DNA from: Hydrotalea sandarakina
GTDB lineage: Bacteria > Bacteroidota > Bacteroidia > Chitinophagales > Chitinophagaceae
Length of the DNA: 64,000 nt
Direction of reading: 5' to 3'
NCBI RefSeq assembly: GCF_003254115.1
Contig: NZ_QKZV01000001.1
Location: 279,585 to 343,584, forward strand
A model generated the notes under the pieces. That model was given only the letters and a program-made list of their open reading frames with translations. It made no database searches and had not been told where the DNA came from. Every line of letters starts with the position of its first letter. Positions within the stretch are counted from its first letter, which is position 1. Shown in pieces: positions 27,690 through 36,973 of the stretch. Position numbers and translations under genes: made by a program.

Positions 27690-28853
27690 TTAATGGTACT
27701 TATACCAACTGCCGGTATTCACAATACAAACATTTTCGTGTGCTTCAATCCAGTTTTTTTCGGTTAATTTTTTAAATCCTGCAAAAGCGGCAGCGCCTTC
27801 AGGCGAAAGTAAAAGCCCTTCTGTTTTTGCAATTTCTTGCATACTTTTTTGTATTTCTTCTTCATTAACATCAATGCCAGTACCGTTACTTTCAATAATT
27901 ACTCGCAACATACTTTTTTCTGCAAATGGTGTGGGTACCACTAATCCATTTGCTATTGAATGTTGGGGCTGAAAATTGTTTTGCTTTTGTCCGTTTTTAA
28001 TAATCTGTATCATGGGATTACAATTTTTTGTTTGTACAATTACCATTCTTGGTTTTTTATTGAATGTTATCCAGTTTAATTGTTCTAATTCATGAAATGC
28101 TTTCCATATTCCAATTAAGCCGGTTCCACCGCCTGTTGGAAAAATAATAACATCGGGTAACTGCCAGTTAAGTTGTTCCGCAATTTCGTAGCCTAGTGTT
28201 TTTTTGCCTTCCAATCTATAAGGTTCTTTCATGGTACTTAAATTGAAGGCGCCGGTTTTTTGTGCAATTTCTTCGGCAAGCTTACCGCATTGTTGAATAA
28301 AGCCGGGAATTTGAAGAAGTTTTGCGCCATAAAGTTGCACTTCCTCTTTAATTACAGAAGCACTATTTTCCGGCATAACTATGGTAGCTTTTATCTTAGC
28401 TTTTGCACAATATGCACTTAAGGCACCGCCTGCGTTACCTGCTGTTGGTATAACACACTGCTCAATACCCAGTTCTTTTGCTTTTGAAATGGCAACACTT
28501 AAACCTCTGGCTTTAAATGAGCCGGTAGGATTTACCCCTTCATCTTTTAAATAAACTGTATTAACCTTATAACGGTTACTTATTTTGTTAAGGGTATGTA
28601 TAGGGGTAAATCCTTCATTTAAGCTTACAATATTTTGTTCATCAAAAACCGGTAACATGTTGGCATAACGCCAAAGGCTTTGTGTTTTTGAATGAATTTT
28701 TATTGCAGGTAATGCATTGCTATTGTAAACGGTAAATAATGGCTCATTGCAGCAAGTAGCAAAAGTTTGTATAGTGTGAATATTGTATTGCTTGCCACAG
28801 TTTGGGCAGGTTAGGTGTGCTGCTGCTGATATGGTTTTACTAAGTGTTTTCAC
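27690..28853 (-). CDS. thrC: threonine synthase
   Basis: 387-aa PLP enzyme converting O-phosphohomoserine to threonine. An N-terminal metal-ribbon-like segment, LTCPNCGKQYN with a later CC pair, is followed by EGFTPIH, the PLP-lysine motif DEGVNPTGSFKARG, PTAGNAGGALSAYCAKA and the glycine-rich phosphate loop PTGGGTGLIG. The C-terminus reads SPEGAAAFAGF. The family also includes threonine-dehydratase-like enzymes, but the zinc-ribbon N-terminus and EGFTP favour threonine synthase. It follows a lysR gene (62 bases) and precedes a BtuF-like gene on the same strand. Confidence 0.85.
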   Translation of the reverse strand: MKTLSKTISAAAHLTCPNCGKQYNIHTIQTFATCCNEPLFTVYNSNALPAIKIHSKTQSLWRYANMLPVFDEQNIVSLNEGFTPIHTLNKISNRYKVNTVYLKDEGVNPTGSFKARGLSVAISKAKELGIEQCVIPTAGNAGGALSAYCAKAKIKATIVMPENSASVIKEEVQLYGAKLLQIPGFIQQCGKLAEEIAQKTGAFNLSTMKEPYRLEGKKTLGYEIAEQLNWQLPDVIIFPTGGGTGLIGIWKAFHELEQLNWITFNKKPRMVIVQTKNCNPMIQIIKNGQKQNNFQPQHSIANGLVVPTPFAEKSMLRVIIESNGTGIDVNEEEIQKSMQEIAKTEGLLLSPEGAAAFAGFKKLTEKNWIEAHENVCIVNTGSWYKYH

Positions 28854-28915
28854 ACTGTAAAACTAAGTAGGCATTATAACTAATTTGTGTATAAAGTTGT
28901 TATAAACTATAACTT

Positions 28916-29821
28916 TTAGTGATAAACACTTTGTGCAGTTTTTATGAAGTGTTTATTCAAATTACTGATTTCGCCCTTTCGTTGAATGAAATAGAAGTTG
29001 CGAACAATATTTAATCCTTCAAAACTTACTTGTTTTAGTTCACCATATTTTAACTCTTTAATAACAGAACGACGAGGTAAAAATCCTAAACAATCCGAAG
29101 CAATAATAAAATTTTTAAGTGCTTCCGTGCCGCCTAATCGAACTTTGATGTTTAAATTATTGAATAGAATTTTATGTTTTTCCAGTTGCTTTTTAAGTAC
29201 AGCTAATGTACCACTGCCACGTTCACGAATGGCTAATGGTATTTGATATAAGTCTTGTACTTGGTAAATTTTCTTTTTTGCCCATTTGCTTTGGCTGCTG
29301 CATACCGCAATTACTTCATCGCTAATAAAAGGCAAATAGCTTACATTGGTCAATTGGCCTTTTTCTTCAATAATGCCTAAATTAATTTCTTTATTTAGCA
29401 GTGCGTCTAAAACAATTTCTGTATTTCGGTTTAGTAAACTGATATTGATATTTGGATATTGTTCATGAAATACCGATAAAACTTTGGGTAGAATGTACAA
29501 AGCTACGGTTGTACTTGCCCCAAGTTTTAAATTACCTTCTGCTTCTATGGCATTTGATAAGGCCGTTATATCAAACAAAGTTTGTTCTTGTATGCGTTTT
29601 ACTTCGGTTAATCTTTCATACAATAAATTACCGGCGGGGGTAAGTTCAATATACATTCCCCGCCGGTCAAATAATTTAGTTTTATAAAGGAATTCAAGTT
29701 GCTTAATGTTTTTGCTGATAGCCGGTTGCGACATAAACATTTGTTCAGCAGCCTTTGAAAAACTTTTTTGTTTGGCTACTTCCAAAAATACTTCGTGTTG
29801 CGGCGAAAGCATAAACAGCAA
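28916..29821 (-). CDS. LysR-family transcriptional regulator
   Basis: 301 aa. The N-terminal winged helix-turn-helix is clear: FLEVAKQKSFSKAAEQMFMS, QPAISKNIKQLE and YKTKLFDRRG (about 9-60), followed by a linker helix and a periplasmic-binding-like effector domain starting LKLGASTTVALYILPKVL. It begins nine bases after the stop of the CBS gene and lies 62 bases upstream of thrC, so it is probably cotranscribed with both and likely controls this amino-acid unit. An inverted repeat at 31249 upstream of the CBS promoter is a candidate target. ATG at 29821 or the one at 29812 may be the start. Its effector is unknown. Confidence 0.88.
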   Translation of the reverse strand: MLFMLSPQHEVFLEVAKQKSFSKAAEQMFMSQPAISKNIKQLEFLYKTKLFDRRGMYIELTPAGNLLYERLTEVKRIQEQTLFDITALSNAIEAEGNLKLGASTTVALYILPKVLSVFHEQYPNINISLLNRNTEIVLDALLNKEINLGIIEEKGQLTNVSYLPFISDEVIAVCSSQSKWAKKKIYQVQDLYQIPLAIRERGSGTLAVLKKQLEKHKILFNNLNIKVRLGGTEALKNFIIASDCLGFLPRRSVIKELKYGELKQVSFEGLNIVRNFYFIQRKGEISNLNKHFIKTAQSVYH

Positions 29822-29830
29822 TTTATTTGA

Positions 29831-31192
29831 TTAACGGCCCAGGCTTTGTAGTACATCATACTTTGTAATAATGTGGTAATCGCCTTTTTCATCGCACGCC
29901 AATACGGCACCGTTGGTTTTATTAATTAGTGAACCTAATTTTTCAACCGGTGTAGCCATATCAACAATAGGGAAGGCCGGCTCTAAAACATGGCTAATAG
30001 CTTGTGTTTTAATTTCTGGGTTTGAAAACATTTTAATAAATAGTCCGCCTTCACTAATGGCACCTACAATTTTATTATTTTCCATTACAGGAATATGTTC
30101 AATATCGTACTTTTCCATTAAGGCTACAGCTTCAGCAACTGTTTGGTTTGGCGTAACGCTAATCAATTTTTTATGTGCACGTGCATTAATAATGTCTTTG
30201 CAGGTTTTCACTTCTAAAAATCCTCGTTCCATCATCCATTGATCGTTATAAATTTTTCCAACATAACGACTGCCATGATCGTGAAAAATGCAAACCACTA
30301 AATCGTCTTTTTTTAATTTATGCTTTAATTGCATTAAACCCTGAAAGCAACTTCCCGCACTATACCCGCAAAATAGGCCTTCTTCTTTAGCTAAACGCCT
30401 GGCCATAATTGCGCCGTCTTTATCGGTAACTTGTTCAAAGTGATCAATAAAGCGCATATCATAATTTTTGGGAACAAAATCTTCCCCAAAACCTTCACTG
30501 ATATAAGGGTGAACATATGACATATCAACCTCACCGGTTTGATAATAATGTGTAAGCAATGAACCATAAACATCTATTGCCCAAACTTGTATGTTCGGAT
30601 TTTTTTCCTTTAAAAACATAGCTGTTCCGGTAATAGTGCCCCCTGTGCCGGCAGTACATACTAAATGCGTAATTTTTCCATCTGTTTGTTCCCAAATTTC
30701 GGGTCCGGTACTTTCATAATGTGCCTGACGATTGGCTAAATTATCATATTGATTCATGTAACAGGAGTTGGGTATTTCCTGGCTTAAACGTTTAGCAACG
30801 CTATAGTAACTGCGGGGGTCATCGGGCATTACATTGGTTGGGCAAACAATAACTTCGGCACCAACTGCTTTTAAAATATCAGCCTTTTCTTTACTTTGTT
30901 TATCGGTAGTTACAAATATGCATTTATAGCCTTTTATGCAAGCAGCTAATGCAAGCCCCATTCCAGTGTTTCCACTTGTTCCTTCAATAATAGTTCCACC
31001 GGGTTTTAAGCGCCCTTCTTGTTCAGCAACCTCCACCATTTTTAAAGCCATGCGGTCTTTAATAGAGTTGCCCGGATTAAAGTAATCTACTTTAGCTACA
31101 ACAGTACAAGGAAAATCTTTTGCAACGCGGTTAAGGCGTATCATAGGGGTGTTTCCTATGGTTTCTAAAATGTTGTTTTTTATTTTCATCAT
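29831..31192 (-). CDS. cystathionine beta-synthase / cysteine synthase with C-terminal CBS domain pair
   Basis: 453-aa PLP enzyme. The catalytic domain (about 1-320) shows ETIGNTPMIRLNRV, the PLP lysine Lys45 in NPGNSIKDRMA, the asparagine loop EGTSGNTGMGLALA, CTAGTGGTITGTAMFLKEKN and CGYSAGSCFQG. The C-terminal part (about 340-453) is a tandem CBS (Bateman) module, the usual regulatory domain binding adenosyl ligands. The heme domain of animal enzymes is absent, as in yeast. Either cystathionine formation from serine and homocysteine or O-acetylserine sulfhydrylation is possible. It heads a minus-strand run with lysR (nine-base gap), thrC and a BtuF-like gene, suggesting a sulfur/threonine amino-acid unit. 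Confidence 0.9.
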   Translation of the reverse strand: MMKIKNNILETIGNTPMIRLNRVAKDFPCTVVAKVDYFNPGNSIKDRMALKMVEVAEQEGRLKPGGTIIEGTSGNTGMGLALAACIKGYKCIFVTTDKQSKEKADILKAVGAEVIVCPTNVMPDDPRSYYSVAKRLSQEIPNSCYMNQYDNLANRQAHYESTGPEIWEQTDGKITHLVCTAGTGGTITGTAMFLKEKNPNIQVWAIDVYGSLLTHYYQTGEVDMSYVHPYISEGFGEDFVPKNYDMRFIDHFEQVTDKDGAIMARRLAKEEGLFCGYSAGSCFQGLMQLKHKLKKDDLVVCIFHDHGSRYVGKIYNDQWMMERGFLEVKTCKDIINARAHKKLISVTPNQTVAEAVALMEKYDIEHIPVMENNKIVGAISEGGLFIKMFSNPEIKTQAISHVLEPAFPIVDMATPVEKLGSLINKTNGAVLACDEKGDYHIITKYDVLQSLGR

Positions 31193-31208
31193 GGCATTTG
31201 TTATGTTG

Positions 31209-31216
31209 CAAATGTA
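31209..31216 (-). promoter_or_regulatory. candidate -7 element for the CBS-lysR-thrC unit
   Basis: The minus strand reads TACATTTG, a full TAnnTTTG match, 16 bases upstream of the CBS-gene ATG. The -33 element is not recognisable, which would fit a promoter dependent on an activator such as the cotranscribed LysR. Confidence 0.5.
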
Positions 31217-31248
31217 GGTTTTTCGGCATTTTCAGTTTTAAGGAATAA

Positions 31249-31264
31249 GCATATTCTTTTATGC
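31249..31264. promoter_or_regulatory. inverted repeat GCATA-N6-TATGC, candidate LysR site
   Basis: Perfect 5-bp arms (31249-31253 and 31260-31264) around six bases. It lies about 33 bases upstream of the CBS -7 element, where LysR-type activators usually bind, and also upstream of divergent hppA. Confidence 0.35.
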
Positions 31265-31367
31265 AAATAACTACTGTTAAAGTGAAATGAGGAGATTTTT
31301 TAAGCAATTCATGCCAAACTAAAAAATGAATGTTACTTGTTTGTAGATATTTTATTGTTTTTCCCCC

Positions 31368-31375
31368 TATTTTTG
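31368..31375 (+). promoter_or_regulatory. candidate -7 element for hppA
   Basis: TATTTTTG fully matches TAnnTTTG and lies 43 bases before the ATG at 31419. A TTTG at 31340-31343 is 24 bases upstream, slightly longer than usual spacing. Confidence 0.45.
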
Positions 31376-31418
31376 TTTACTTCATTTTAATTTTTTTTAA
31401 AACTTAGAACCAAAACTA

Positions 31419-33800
31419 ATGATGAACAATTTGTTTTACGCTGTACCTATCATGGGTATTATTGGTTTATTGTATACACTGATACAATTTAAATGGGTAG
31501 CCAGGCAAGATGCCGGCAGCAGCAAAATGAAAGATATTAGTACCTATATTGCTGAAGGGGCCATGGCCTTTTTAAAAGCTGAGTGGAAAGTATTGGGTTA
31601 TTTTGTTGTTTTAGTGGCTATTTTATTGGCTTTTATGGCACAAAGTAATGCCAATAGCCATTGGAGTATTGCCATAGCTTTTATTATTGGTGCTGTTTGC
31701 AGTGCCATAGCCGGTTTTATTGGTATGCGTGTTGCTACTAAAGCCAATGTGCGTACGGCTCAAGCAGCTCGCAGTAGTTTAGCCAAGGCTTTAAAAGTTT
31801 CATTTACCGGTGGTTCGGTAATGGGCTTAGGGGTTGCGGGATTGGCTGTACTGGGTTTAGGTGCTTTATTTATTATTTTAAAACAAATATTTGCCCCAGC
31901 TACTGCTTCTACAAGCGAGGAAATGATTAAAACAATTGAGGTATTAACAGGTTTTTCTTTAGGTGCTGAAAGCATTGCTTTGTTTGCAAGAGTGGGTGGC
32001 GGTATTTATACTAAAGCAGCTGATGTTGGAGCAGATTTAGTTGGTAAAGTAGAAGCCGGTATTCCGGAGGATGACCCACGTAATCCAGCTACTATTGCTG
32101 ATAACGTAGGGGATAATGTAGGCGATGTGGCCGGTATGGGTGCAGATTTATTTGGTTCTTATGTAGCTACGGTATTGGCGACTATGGTATTGGGTCAGGA
32201 AACAATTTCAAACGATAATTTTGGGGGATACGGCCCTATTTTATTACCTATGATGATTGCCGGCATTGGTATTTTATTTTCCATTATCGGAACTTTCTTT
32301 GTAAGAATCAGTGAAAATGCCGGTATTAATACTTCTAACGTTCAAAAAGCCTTAAACCTTGGAAACTGGGGAAGTATCGTTTTAACTGCGTTGGCTTGTA
32401 TTGCATTGGTTGCTTATATTTTGCCTGAAAACATGGTTTTAAGAGGACATGAATTTTCACGTTGGGGTGTTTTAGGCGCAATTGGTGTGGGCTTATTGGT
32501 AGGTACACTAATGAGTATAATTACTGAATATTATACAGCAATGGGAAAAAAACCTGTATTGAGCATTATTAAGCAATCTTCAACCGGCCATGCTACCAAT
32601 GTTATTGGTGGTTTGGCAGTTGGTATGGAAAGTACATTTTTGCCCATATTGGTTTTAGCAGGCGGTATTTGGGGTGCTTACGCTTGCGCCGGTTTATATG
32701 GTGTTGCCATTGCTGCGGCAGGTATGATGGCTACAACAGCCATGCAATTAGCTATTGATGCTTTTGGCCCTATTGCTGATAATGCCGGTGGTATAGCCGA
32801 AATGAGTGAATTACCCGGCGATGTTCGTGAAAAAACAGATGTGCTGGATGCTGTGGGTAATACCACTGCAGCTACCGGTAAAGGATTTGCCATTGCTTCG
32901 GCTGCACTAACAGCCCTTGCGTTGTTTGCAGCTTATGTAGGTGTAATCAATAATAATGGTTACGCTATGCGTGGTATTGATATATATAAAGCTAAAGTGT
33001 TGGCCAGCTTATTTGTTGGAGGCATGATTCCATTCATATTCTCATCGTTGGCTATTCGTGCAGTTGGGCAGGCTGCTATGTCAATGGTAGAAGAGGTGCG
33101 TCGTCAATTTAAACATATTCCAGGTATTATGGAGGGCACCGGAAAACCCGAGTATGATAAATGTGTAGCTATTTCAACTACTGCCTCTATTAAAAAAATG
33201 ATGTTACCCGGTGCTATTACTATTCTTGCACCTTTATTCATTGGCTTTATTTTAGGTCCTGAAGCATTAGGCGGATTTTTAGCAGGAGCCACAGTTAGCG
33301 GCGTTTTAATGGGTATGTTTCAAAACAATGCCGGCGGTGCTTGGGATAATGCCAAAAAATCTTTTGAAAAAGGAGTTGAAATTAATGGAGAAACCTTTTA
33401 TAAAAAGTCAGATCCACATAAGGCTTCAGTAACAGGTGATACCGTAGGTGATCCATTTAAAGATACATCCGGGCCTTCAATGAATATCTTAATTAAGTTA
33501 ATGTCAATAGTTTCATTGGTTATTGCTCCAACCTTAGCCCATATACACAAATCTGATGAGGGTGTTGTGAAAGCCCAAACCATTGAAATTTCTGTAAGCG
33601 ATTCTACACAAAAATTAAATGGGCATGGTACTTTTTCAATTGGTGATCCGGCAACCAATCAATTTTTACAAGATTTGCTTAAGGATGGCATTATTGAGAA
33701 TAATAATGCTAAAGTTGAAATTCGGGATAGTAAAATTTTTGTAAACGGAAAAGAACTTTCTGAAGATTTACAGGAAAAATATAAGGTTTACTTAAAATAA
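31419..33800 (+). CDS. hppA: K+-stimulated membrane-bound pyrophosphatase (ion pump) with C-terminal extension
   Basis: 793-aa integral membrane protein with about 16 helices that uses pyrophosphate hydrolysis to pump H+ or Na+. The substrate loops [20 protein letters not shown] and [20 protein letters not shown] are present, as is the third acidic loop [10 protein letters not shown]. The K+-dependence position is alanine (Ala484 in [10 protein letters not shown]) rather than lysine, marking the K+-dependent subclass. Whether H+ or Na+ is moved cannot be decided here. After the last helix a soluble tail of about 85 residues follows (from about HIHKSDEGV to the end), which the classic enzymes lack. 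It is monocistronic, divergent from the CBS unit and closed by a terminator. Confidence 0.93.
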   Translation: MMNNLFYAVPIMGIIGLLYTLIQFKWVARQDAGSSKMKDISTYIAEGAMAFLKAEWKVLGYFVVLVAILLAFMAQSNANSHWSIAIAFIIGAVCSAIAGFIGMRVATKANVRTAQAARSSLAKALKVSFTGGSVMGLGVAGLAVLGLGALFIILKQIFAPATASTSEEMIKTIEVLTGFSLGAESIALFARVGGGIYTKAADVGADLVGKVEAGIPEDDPRNPATIADNVGDNVGDVAGMGADLFGSYVATVLATMVLGQETISNDNFGGYGPILLPMMIAGIGILFSIIGTFFVRISENAGINTSNVQKALNLGNWGSIVLTALACIALVAYILPENMVLRGHEFSRWGVLGAIGVGLLVGTLMSIITEYYTAMGKKPVLSIIKQSSTGHATNVIGGLAVGMESTFLPILVLAGGIWGAYACAGLYGVAIAAAGMMATTAMQLAIDAFGPIADNAGGIAEMSELPGDVREKTDVLDAVGNTTAATGKGFAIASAALTALALFAAYVGVINNNGYAMRGIDIYKAKVLASLFVGGMIPFIFSSLAIRAVGQAAMSMVEEVRRQFKHIPGIMEGTGKPEYDKCVAISTTASIKKMMLPGAITILAPLFIGFILGPEALGGFLAGATVSGVLMGMFQNNAGGAWDNAKKSFEKGVEINGETFYKKSDPHKASVTGDTVGDPFKDTSGPSMNILIKLMSIVSLVIAPTLAHIHKSDEGVVKAQTIEISVSDSTQKLNGHGTFSIGDPATNQFLQDLLKDGIIENNNAKVEIRDSKIFVNGKELSEDLQEKYKVYLK

Positions 33801-33819
33801 GCTTTCTTTACTAAAAGCA

Positions 33820-33855
33820 AAGGCTATCTCACTAAATAATGAGGTAGCCTTTTTT
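33820..33855 (+). terminator. rho-independent terminator after hppA
   Basis: A 12-bp stem AAGGCTATCTCA/TGAGGTAGCCTT (33820-33831 and 33840-33851, with one non-Watson-Crick pair) and loop CTAAATAA, followed by a T run. Confidence 0.88.
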
Positions 33856-33856
33856 A

Positions 33857-33888
33857 TTGGTAAAAAATATGGAAGATTCATATTTTTG
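33857..33888 (+). promoter_or_regulatory. promoter of the fatty-acid-hydroxylase-family gene
   Basis: TTG (33857-33859), a 21-base spacer and TATTTTTG (33881-33888) form a complete Bacteroidota promoter, directly after the hppA terminator. Transcription would begin at about 33895, after the first possible ATG at 33889, so the start codon is more likely at 33973. Confidence 0.65.
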
Positions 33889-33972
33889 ATGGAATGGCCT
33901 GTTATTTTACATTTTGCCGGCTTCACTTTTGCCTTAAAATTTGTAAATTCGGGTTATAATATTTTGATTGTC

Positions 33973-34863
33973 ATGCCGCAATTTCCCAATATTTTATTAC
34001 ATGCTGTACCCGCCTTTATTTTACTAATTATCATTGAGGTTGTTTATGCTTATCATATACAAAAAGATTTATATAATGTAAAAGATACAGCTACCAGTAT
34101 TGCATTGGGCTTGGGAAATTTAATAACAGGTATTTTTACCAAAGGAATGATTTTATTATTCTTCTCTTGGTTATACACTTATCGCTTTTTCACAATTCCT
34201 TATACTGCTTGGTGGGCATGGGTATTATTGTTTTTTGCAGATGATTTCAGTTATTATTGGTTTCACCGATTTTCGCATACCATTCGTTGGTTTTGGGCAA
34301 GTCATGTAGTGCATCACTCTTCTGAACATTACAATTTAGCTGCAGCATTAAGGCAAACATGGACGGGGAATTTAACCGGATCATTTATTTTTTGGTCGTG
34401 GATGCCGTTGGTAGGATTTCATCCTGCCATGATATTGTTAATGCAATCCATTAGCTTACTTTACCAATTTTGGATACATACACAAACATTAGAAAAAATG
34501 CCCCGCTGGTTTGAGTACATTTTTAATACCCCTTCTCACCATCGGGTTCATCATGGAAGTGATATTTTGTACTTAGATAAAAATCATGCCGGTACATTAA
34601 TTATTTGGGACAGAATGTTTGGTACTTTTCAAGAGGAAGTTTTTACTCCCACTTTTGGTTTAACCAAAAATGTAAATACTTACAATCCCGTTAAAGTTGC
34701 CTTTTTCGAATGGATTAAAATATTTAAGGATATTCGAAAATCACCACGCATTGCACATATTTTAGGTTATTTGTTTGGCCCACCCGGATGGAGCCACGAC
34801 GGCAGTAGTGTTACTACACAACAGTTACGCGAAAAGCTGAAACAACAGCAGCAAACTAAATAA
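33973..34863 (+). CDS. sterol desaturase / fatty acid hydroxylase superfamily protein
   Basis: 296 aa from ATG 33973. This start fits the promoter at 33857-33888; an upstream ATG at 33889 would add 28 residues. It is a membrane di-iron protein with four or more helices. The histidine clusters are visible: WFHRFSH, HVVHHSSEHYN and, further on, HHRVHHG preceded by PSH. These bind the di-iron centre that hydroxylates or desaturates lipids. Such genes in Bacteroidota act on fatty acids, carotenoids or other lipids; the substrate is not predictable. The C-terminus continues with a family-typical WDRMFGTFQEE segment. Confidence 0.88.
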   Translation: MPQFPNILLHAVPAFILLIIIEVVYAYHIQKDLYNVKDTATSIALGLGNLITGIFTKGMILLFFSWLYTYRFFTIPYTAWWAWVLLFFADDFSYYWFHRFSHTIRWFWASHVVHHSSEHYNLAAALRQTWTGNLTGSFIFWSWMPLVGFHPAMILLMQSISLLYQFWIHTQTLEKMPRWFEYIFNTPSHHRVHHGSDILYLDKNHAGTLIIWDRMFGTFQEEVFTPTFGLTKNVNTYNPVKVAFFEWIKIFKDIRKSPRIAHILGYLFGPPGWSHDGSSVTTQQLREKLKQQQQTK

Positions 34864-34991
34864 TCTTTTTATCATTTCATTTACAAAAACCATTGTAACT
34901 TGCTTACGAATAAAATCGTATCAAGTGGCGAAAATGTCATAGATCGGTTTATACAGAAAAAATACATTTTCATATTTTTAATGAATATGCT

Positions 34992-35369
34992 ATGAAATCA
35001 ATAAAACCTACAGAAAGTGAATTGGAAATTTTGCAAGTGTTGTGGCAAAAGGGAAGTGCAACTGTAAGAGAGGTGCATGAAGTGTTATGCTTACATAAAG
35101 ATGCAGGATACACAACCACGCTGAAATTAATGCAAATTATGCATGAAAAAGGCTTGGTAAGCAGAAATGAACAAAGCAAAACGCACATTTATAGAGCCAA
35201 TGTTTCAAAAGAAAATACCCAACAGCAATTACTGGGCAAAATGATTAATAGCTTGTTTGAGGGTTCTGCATCTGCTCTGGTTATACAGGCTTTAGGCAAT
35301 ACAAAACCTAGTGCTAATGAAATTGAAGCTATTGAGCATTTATTGAGAGAACTAAAAAATGCTGAATAA
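34992..35369 (+). CDS. BlaI/MecI/CopY-family transcriptional repressor
   Basis: 125 aa. The winged-helix fold of the family is clear: PTESELEILQVLWQKGSATV, then EVHEVL, the recognition part AGYTTTLKLMQIMHEKGLV and the wing SRNEQSKTHIYRA, with a C-terminal dimerisation segment (LLGKMINSLFEGSASALVIQ). It overlaps the downstream M56 peptidase gene by 11 bases, the standard arrangement of a repressor with its membrane sensor-protease. Such pairs regulate beta-lactam response, copper or other envelope functions. No resistance gene is adjacent, so the target is likely its own operon or genes elsewhere. Confidence 0.9.
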   Translation: MKSIKPTESELEILQVLWQKGSATVREVHEVLCLHKDAGYTTTLKLMQIMHEKGLVSRNEQSKTHIYRANVSKENTQQQLLGKMINSLFEGSASALVIQALGNTKPSANEIEAIEHLLRELKNAE

Positions 35370-36969
35370 AATGAGTGGCTACCAATCATTTTTAATTCAC
35401 TTGGGCAATGCCATAATTTGGAATCTGTTTATAGGTGCCATTCTGTGGTTTTTGTTTTTGCTGATTAAACAATTGGTACCCCATAAAGATACATTTCATT
35501 ATAACTTTTCATTTGCCGCTATAAGTTTACTCGGATTGTTTTTTGTTGCAGCAATTCTCTATTTCAATCTTGGTACAAATGATTTTTATATCGATTACTT
35601 TAATGAAGTGAGTAACATTTTTGTTACTCAAAAACTTGCATGGACCAATATAAATATTATATCCTATTTGATATACGGAATTGGTTTAATATATATTATC
35701 GGACTTCTTCTTCAAATCATTAAATGGCCGTTTGTTTTAAAGCGCCAAAAAACACTATATAGTATTTTCAATCAACAAGTGCCGGAAACTATTCATAGTT
35801 TTATTGAAAAGCAAAAACAAATTTTAAATATTCGAAAAAAAGTTATTGTTTACTTGATAGATGGAATGATAAGTCCTGTAACAATTGGTTTTATAAAACC
35901 CATTATTTTGTTGCCGGTTGCAAGCATCACAAATTTATCTACTTCAGCAATTGAGGCTATTTTGGTGCATGAATTGGCGCATATTCGCCGTAATGATTAT
36001 TTAATAAACTTTATTGCCAGAATACTTCAATCTATTTTGTTCTTTAATCCGTTCATTAATTATTTCTTGCGTGAAATGAATACTTCACGTGAAATTATTT
36101 GCGATAGATATGTTTTGCAACAGCAATATTCGCCCATGTTTTATGCTGATGCATTGTTGCAATTATCTAAGCTTAGTAACCCTCAATTAGCACCTGTGCT
36201 ATCAATGCCTGCTATTCAAAAAAATGGAACATTGTTGTTAAGAATTCAACATATTGTACAGTTTGGCAAAATGCCAAAACCTGTTTCAATTTTGCATAAT
36301 ACCAAAATTTTAATGGCTGGTTTTTATGTTTTATTGGGAATGGCAATGATTTATTGTATTCCTTTTAATGAAGGGTATAAAAAAAATACAGTTCAACACC
36401 CCAGCAATAAGAATGATATAACGTGGGCTACTGCTGACAAAAAGTTAGATGTTATTCCATTGCAATTAAATGAAAACAGGTCAATTAGAATACGCCCCCC
36501 AAAAAAACAACTATTGGTTAGCACTAAGCAAACTAAAGTGTCAAAATATAAAAGCATCAATCCCATTATTGATAAAAGCATAGAATTGAATGATAAGGAA
36601 GTAAACAACATTGACGATTCTCAAAACTTTTCAATCATTCCGGTTAAACAACTGCTATCATCTGCCATTAATGAGAATGATGCAACACAGGCTTCGTTTA
36701 AAATTAAACAAGTAAGTGCTATTCATTATAATCATTCAACAACAGGGTATCGAATGTATTTTATTCAAAAAGTAGTAAATAAACAAACTCAAACTACTGA
36801 ACCTTATGGTTACATATTAGAAGTACAAAAACAGATACCGGGTATAGATGGAGAAGTGCATATTGTTCGCGAATATTATGGGCATCTTTATCCTAATACC
36901 GAAACAAAATTAAATGCCTTTGCGCCAGTAATGAATGATTCTACTCTTTTGAATAATTTGTTTAATTAA
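35359..36969 (+). CDS. M56-family membrane metallopeptidase (BlaR1-like sensor)
   Basis: 536 aa. Four N-terminal membrane helices (about 14-38, 48-68, 97-120 and a later one near 313-333) flank a cytosolic zinc-protease domain with the motif HELAHIRRND (His204, Glu205, His208), and the downstream glutamate ligand is in the NTSREIICDRY segment. The extracytoplasmic C-terminal 200 residues contain no penicillin-binding SxxK domain and look unlike BlaR1, so the signal is unknown. It overlaps the BlaI-like gene by 11 bases and would inactivate that repressor by proteolysis. It is convergent with the PorP/SprF gene with only four bases between them. Confidence 0.88.
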   Translation: MLNKMSGYQSFLIHLGNAIIWNLFIGAILWFLFLLIKQLVPHKDTFHYNFSFAAISLLGLFFVAAILYFNLGTNDFYIDYFNEVSNIFVTQKLAWTNINIISYLIYGIGLIYIIGLLLQIIKWPFVLKRQKTLYSIFNQQVPETIHSFIEKQKQILNIRKKVIVYLIDGMISPVTIGFIKPIILLPVASITNLSTSAIEAILVHELAHIRRNDYLINFIARILQSILFFNPFINYFLREMNTSREIICDRYVLQQQYSPMFYADALLQLSKLSNPQLAPVLSMPAIQKNGTLLLRIQHIVQFGKMPKPVSILHNTKILMAGFYVLLGMAMIYCIPFNEGYKKNTVQHPSNKNDITWATADKKLDVIPLQLNENRSIRIRPPKKQLLVSTKQTKVSKYKSINPIIDKSIELNDKEVNNIDDSQNFSIIPVKQLLSSAINENDATQASFKIKQVSAIHYNHSTTGYRMYFIQKVVNKQTQTTEPYGYILEVQKQIPGIDGEVHIVREYYGHLYPNTETKLNAFAPVMNDSTLLNNLFN

Positions 36970-36973
36970 TTCC

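Noticed and set aside
34992-36969. Beta-lactam resistance locus based on the BlaI/BlaR1-like pair
   Set aside because: The sensor lacks a penicillin-binding domain and no beta-lactamase gene is adjacent; the pair type has many other functions.
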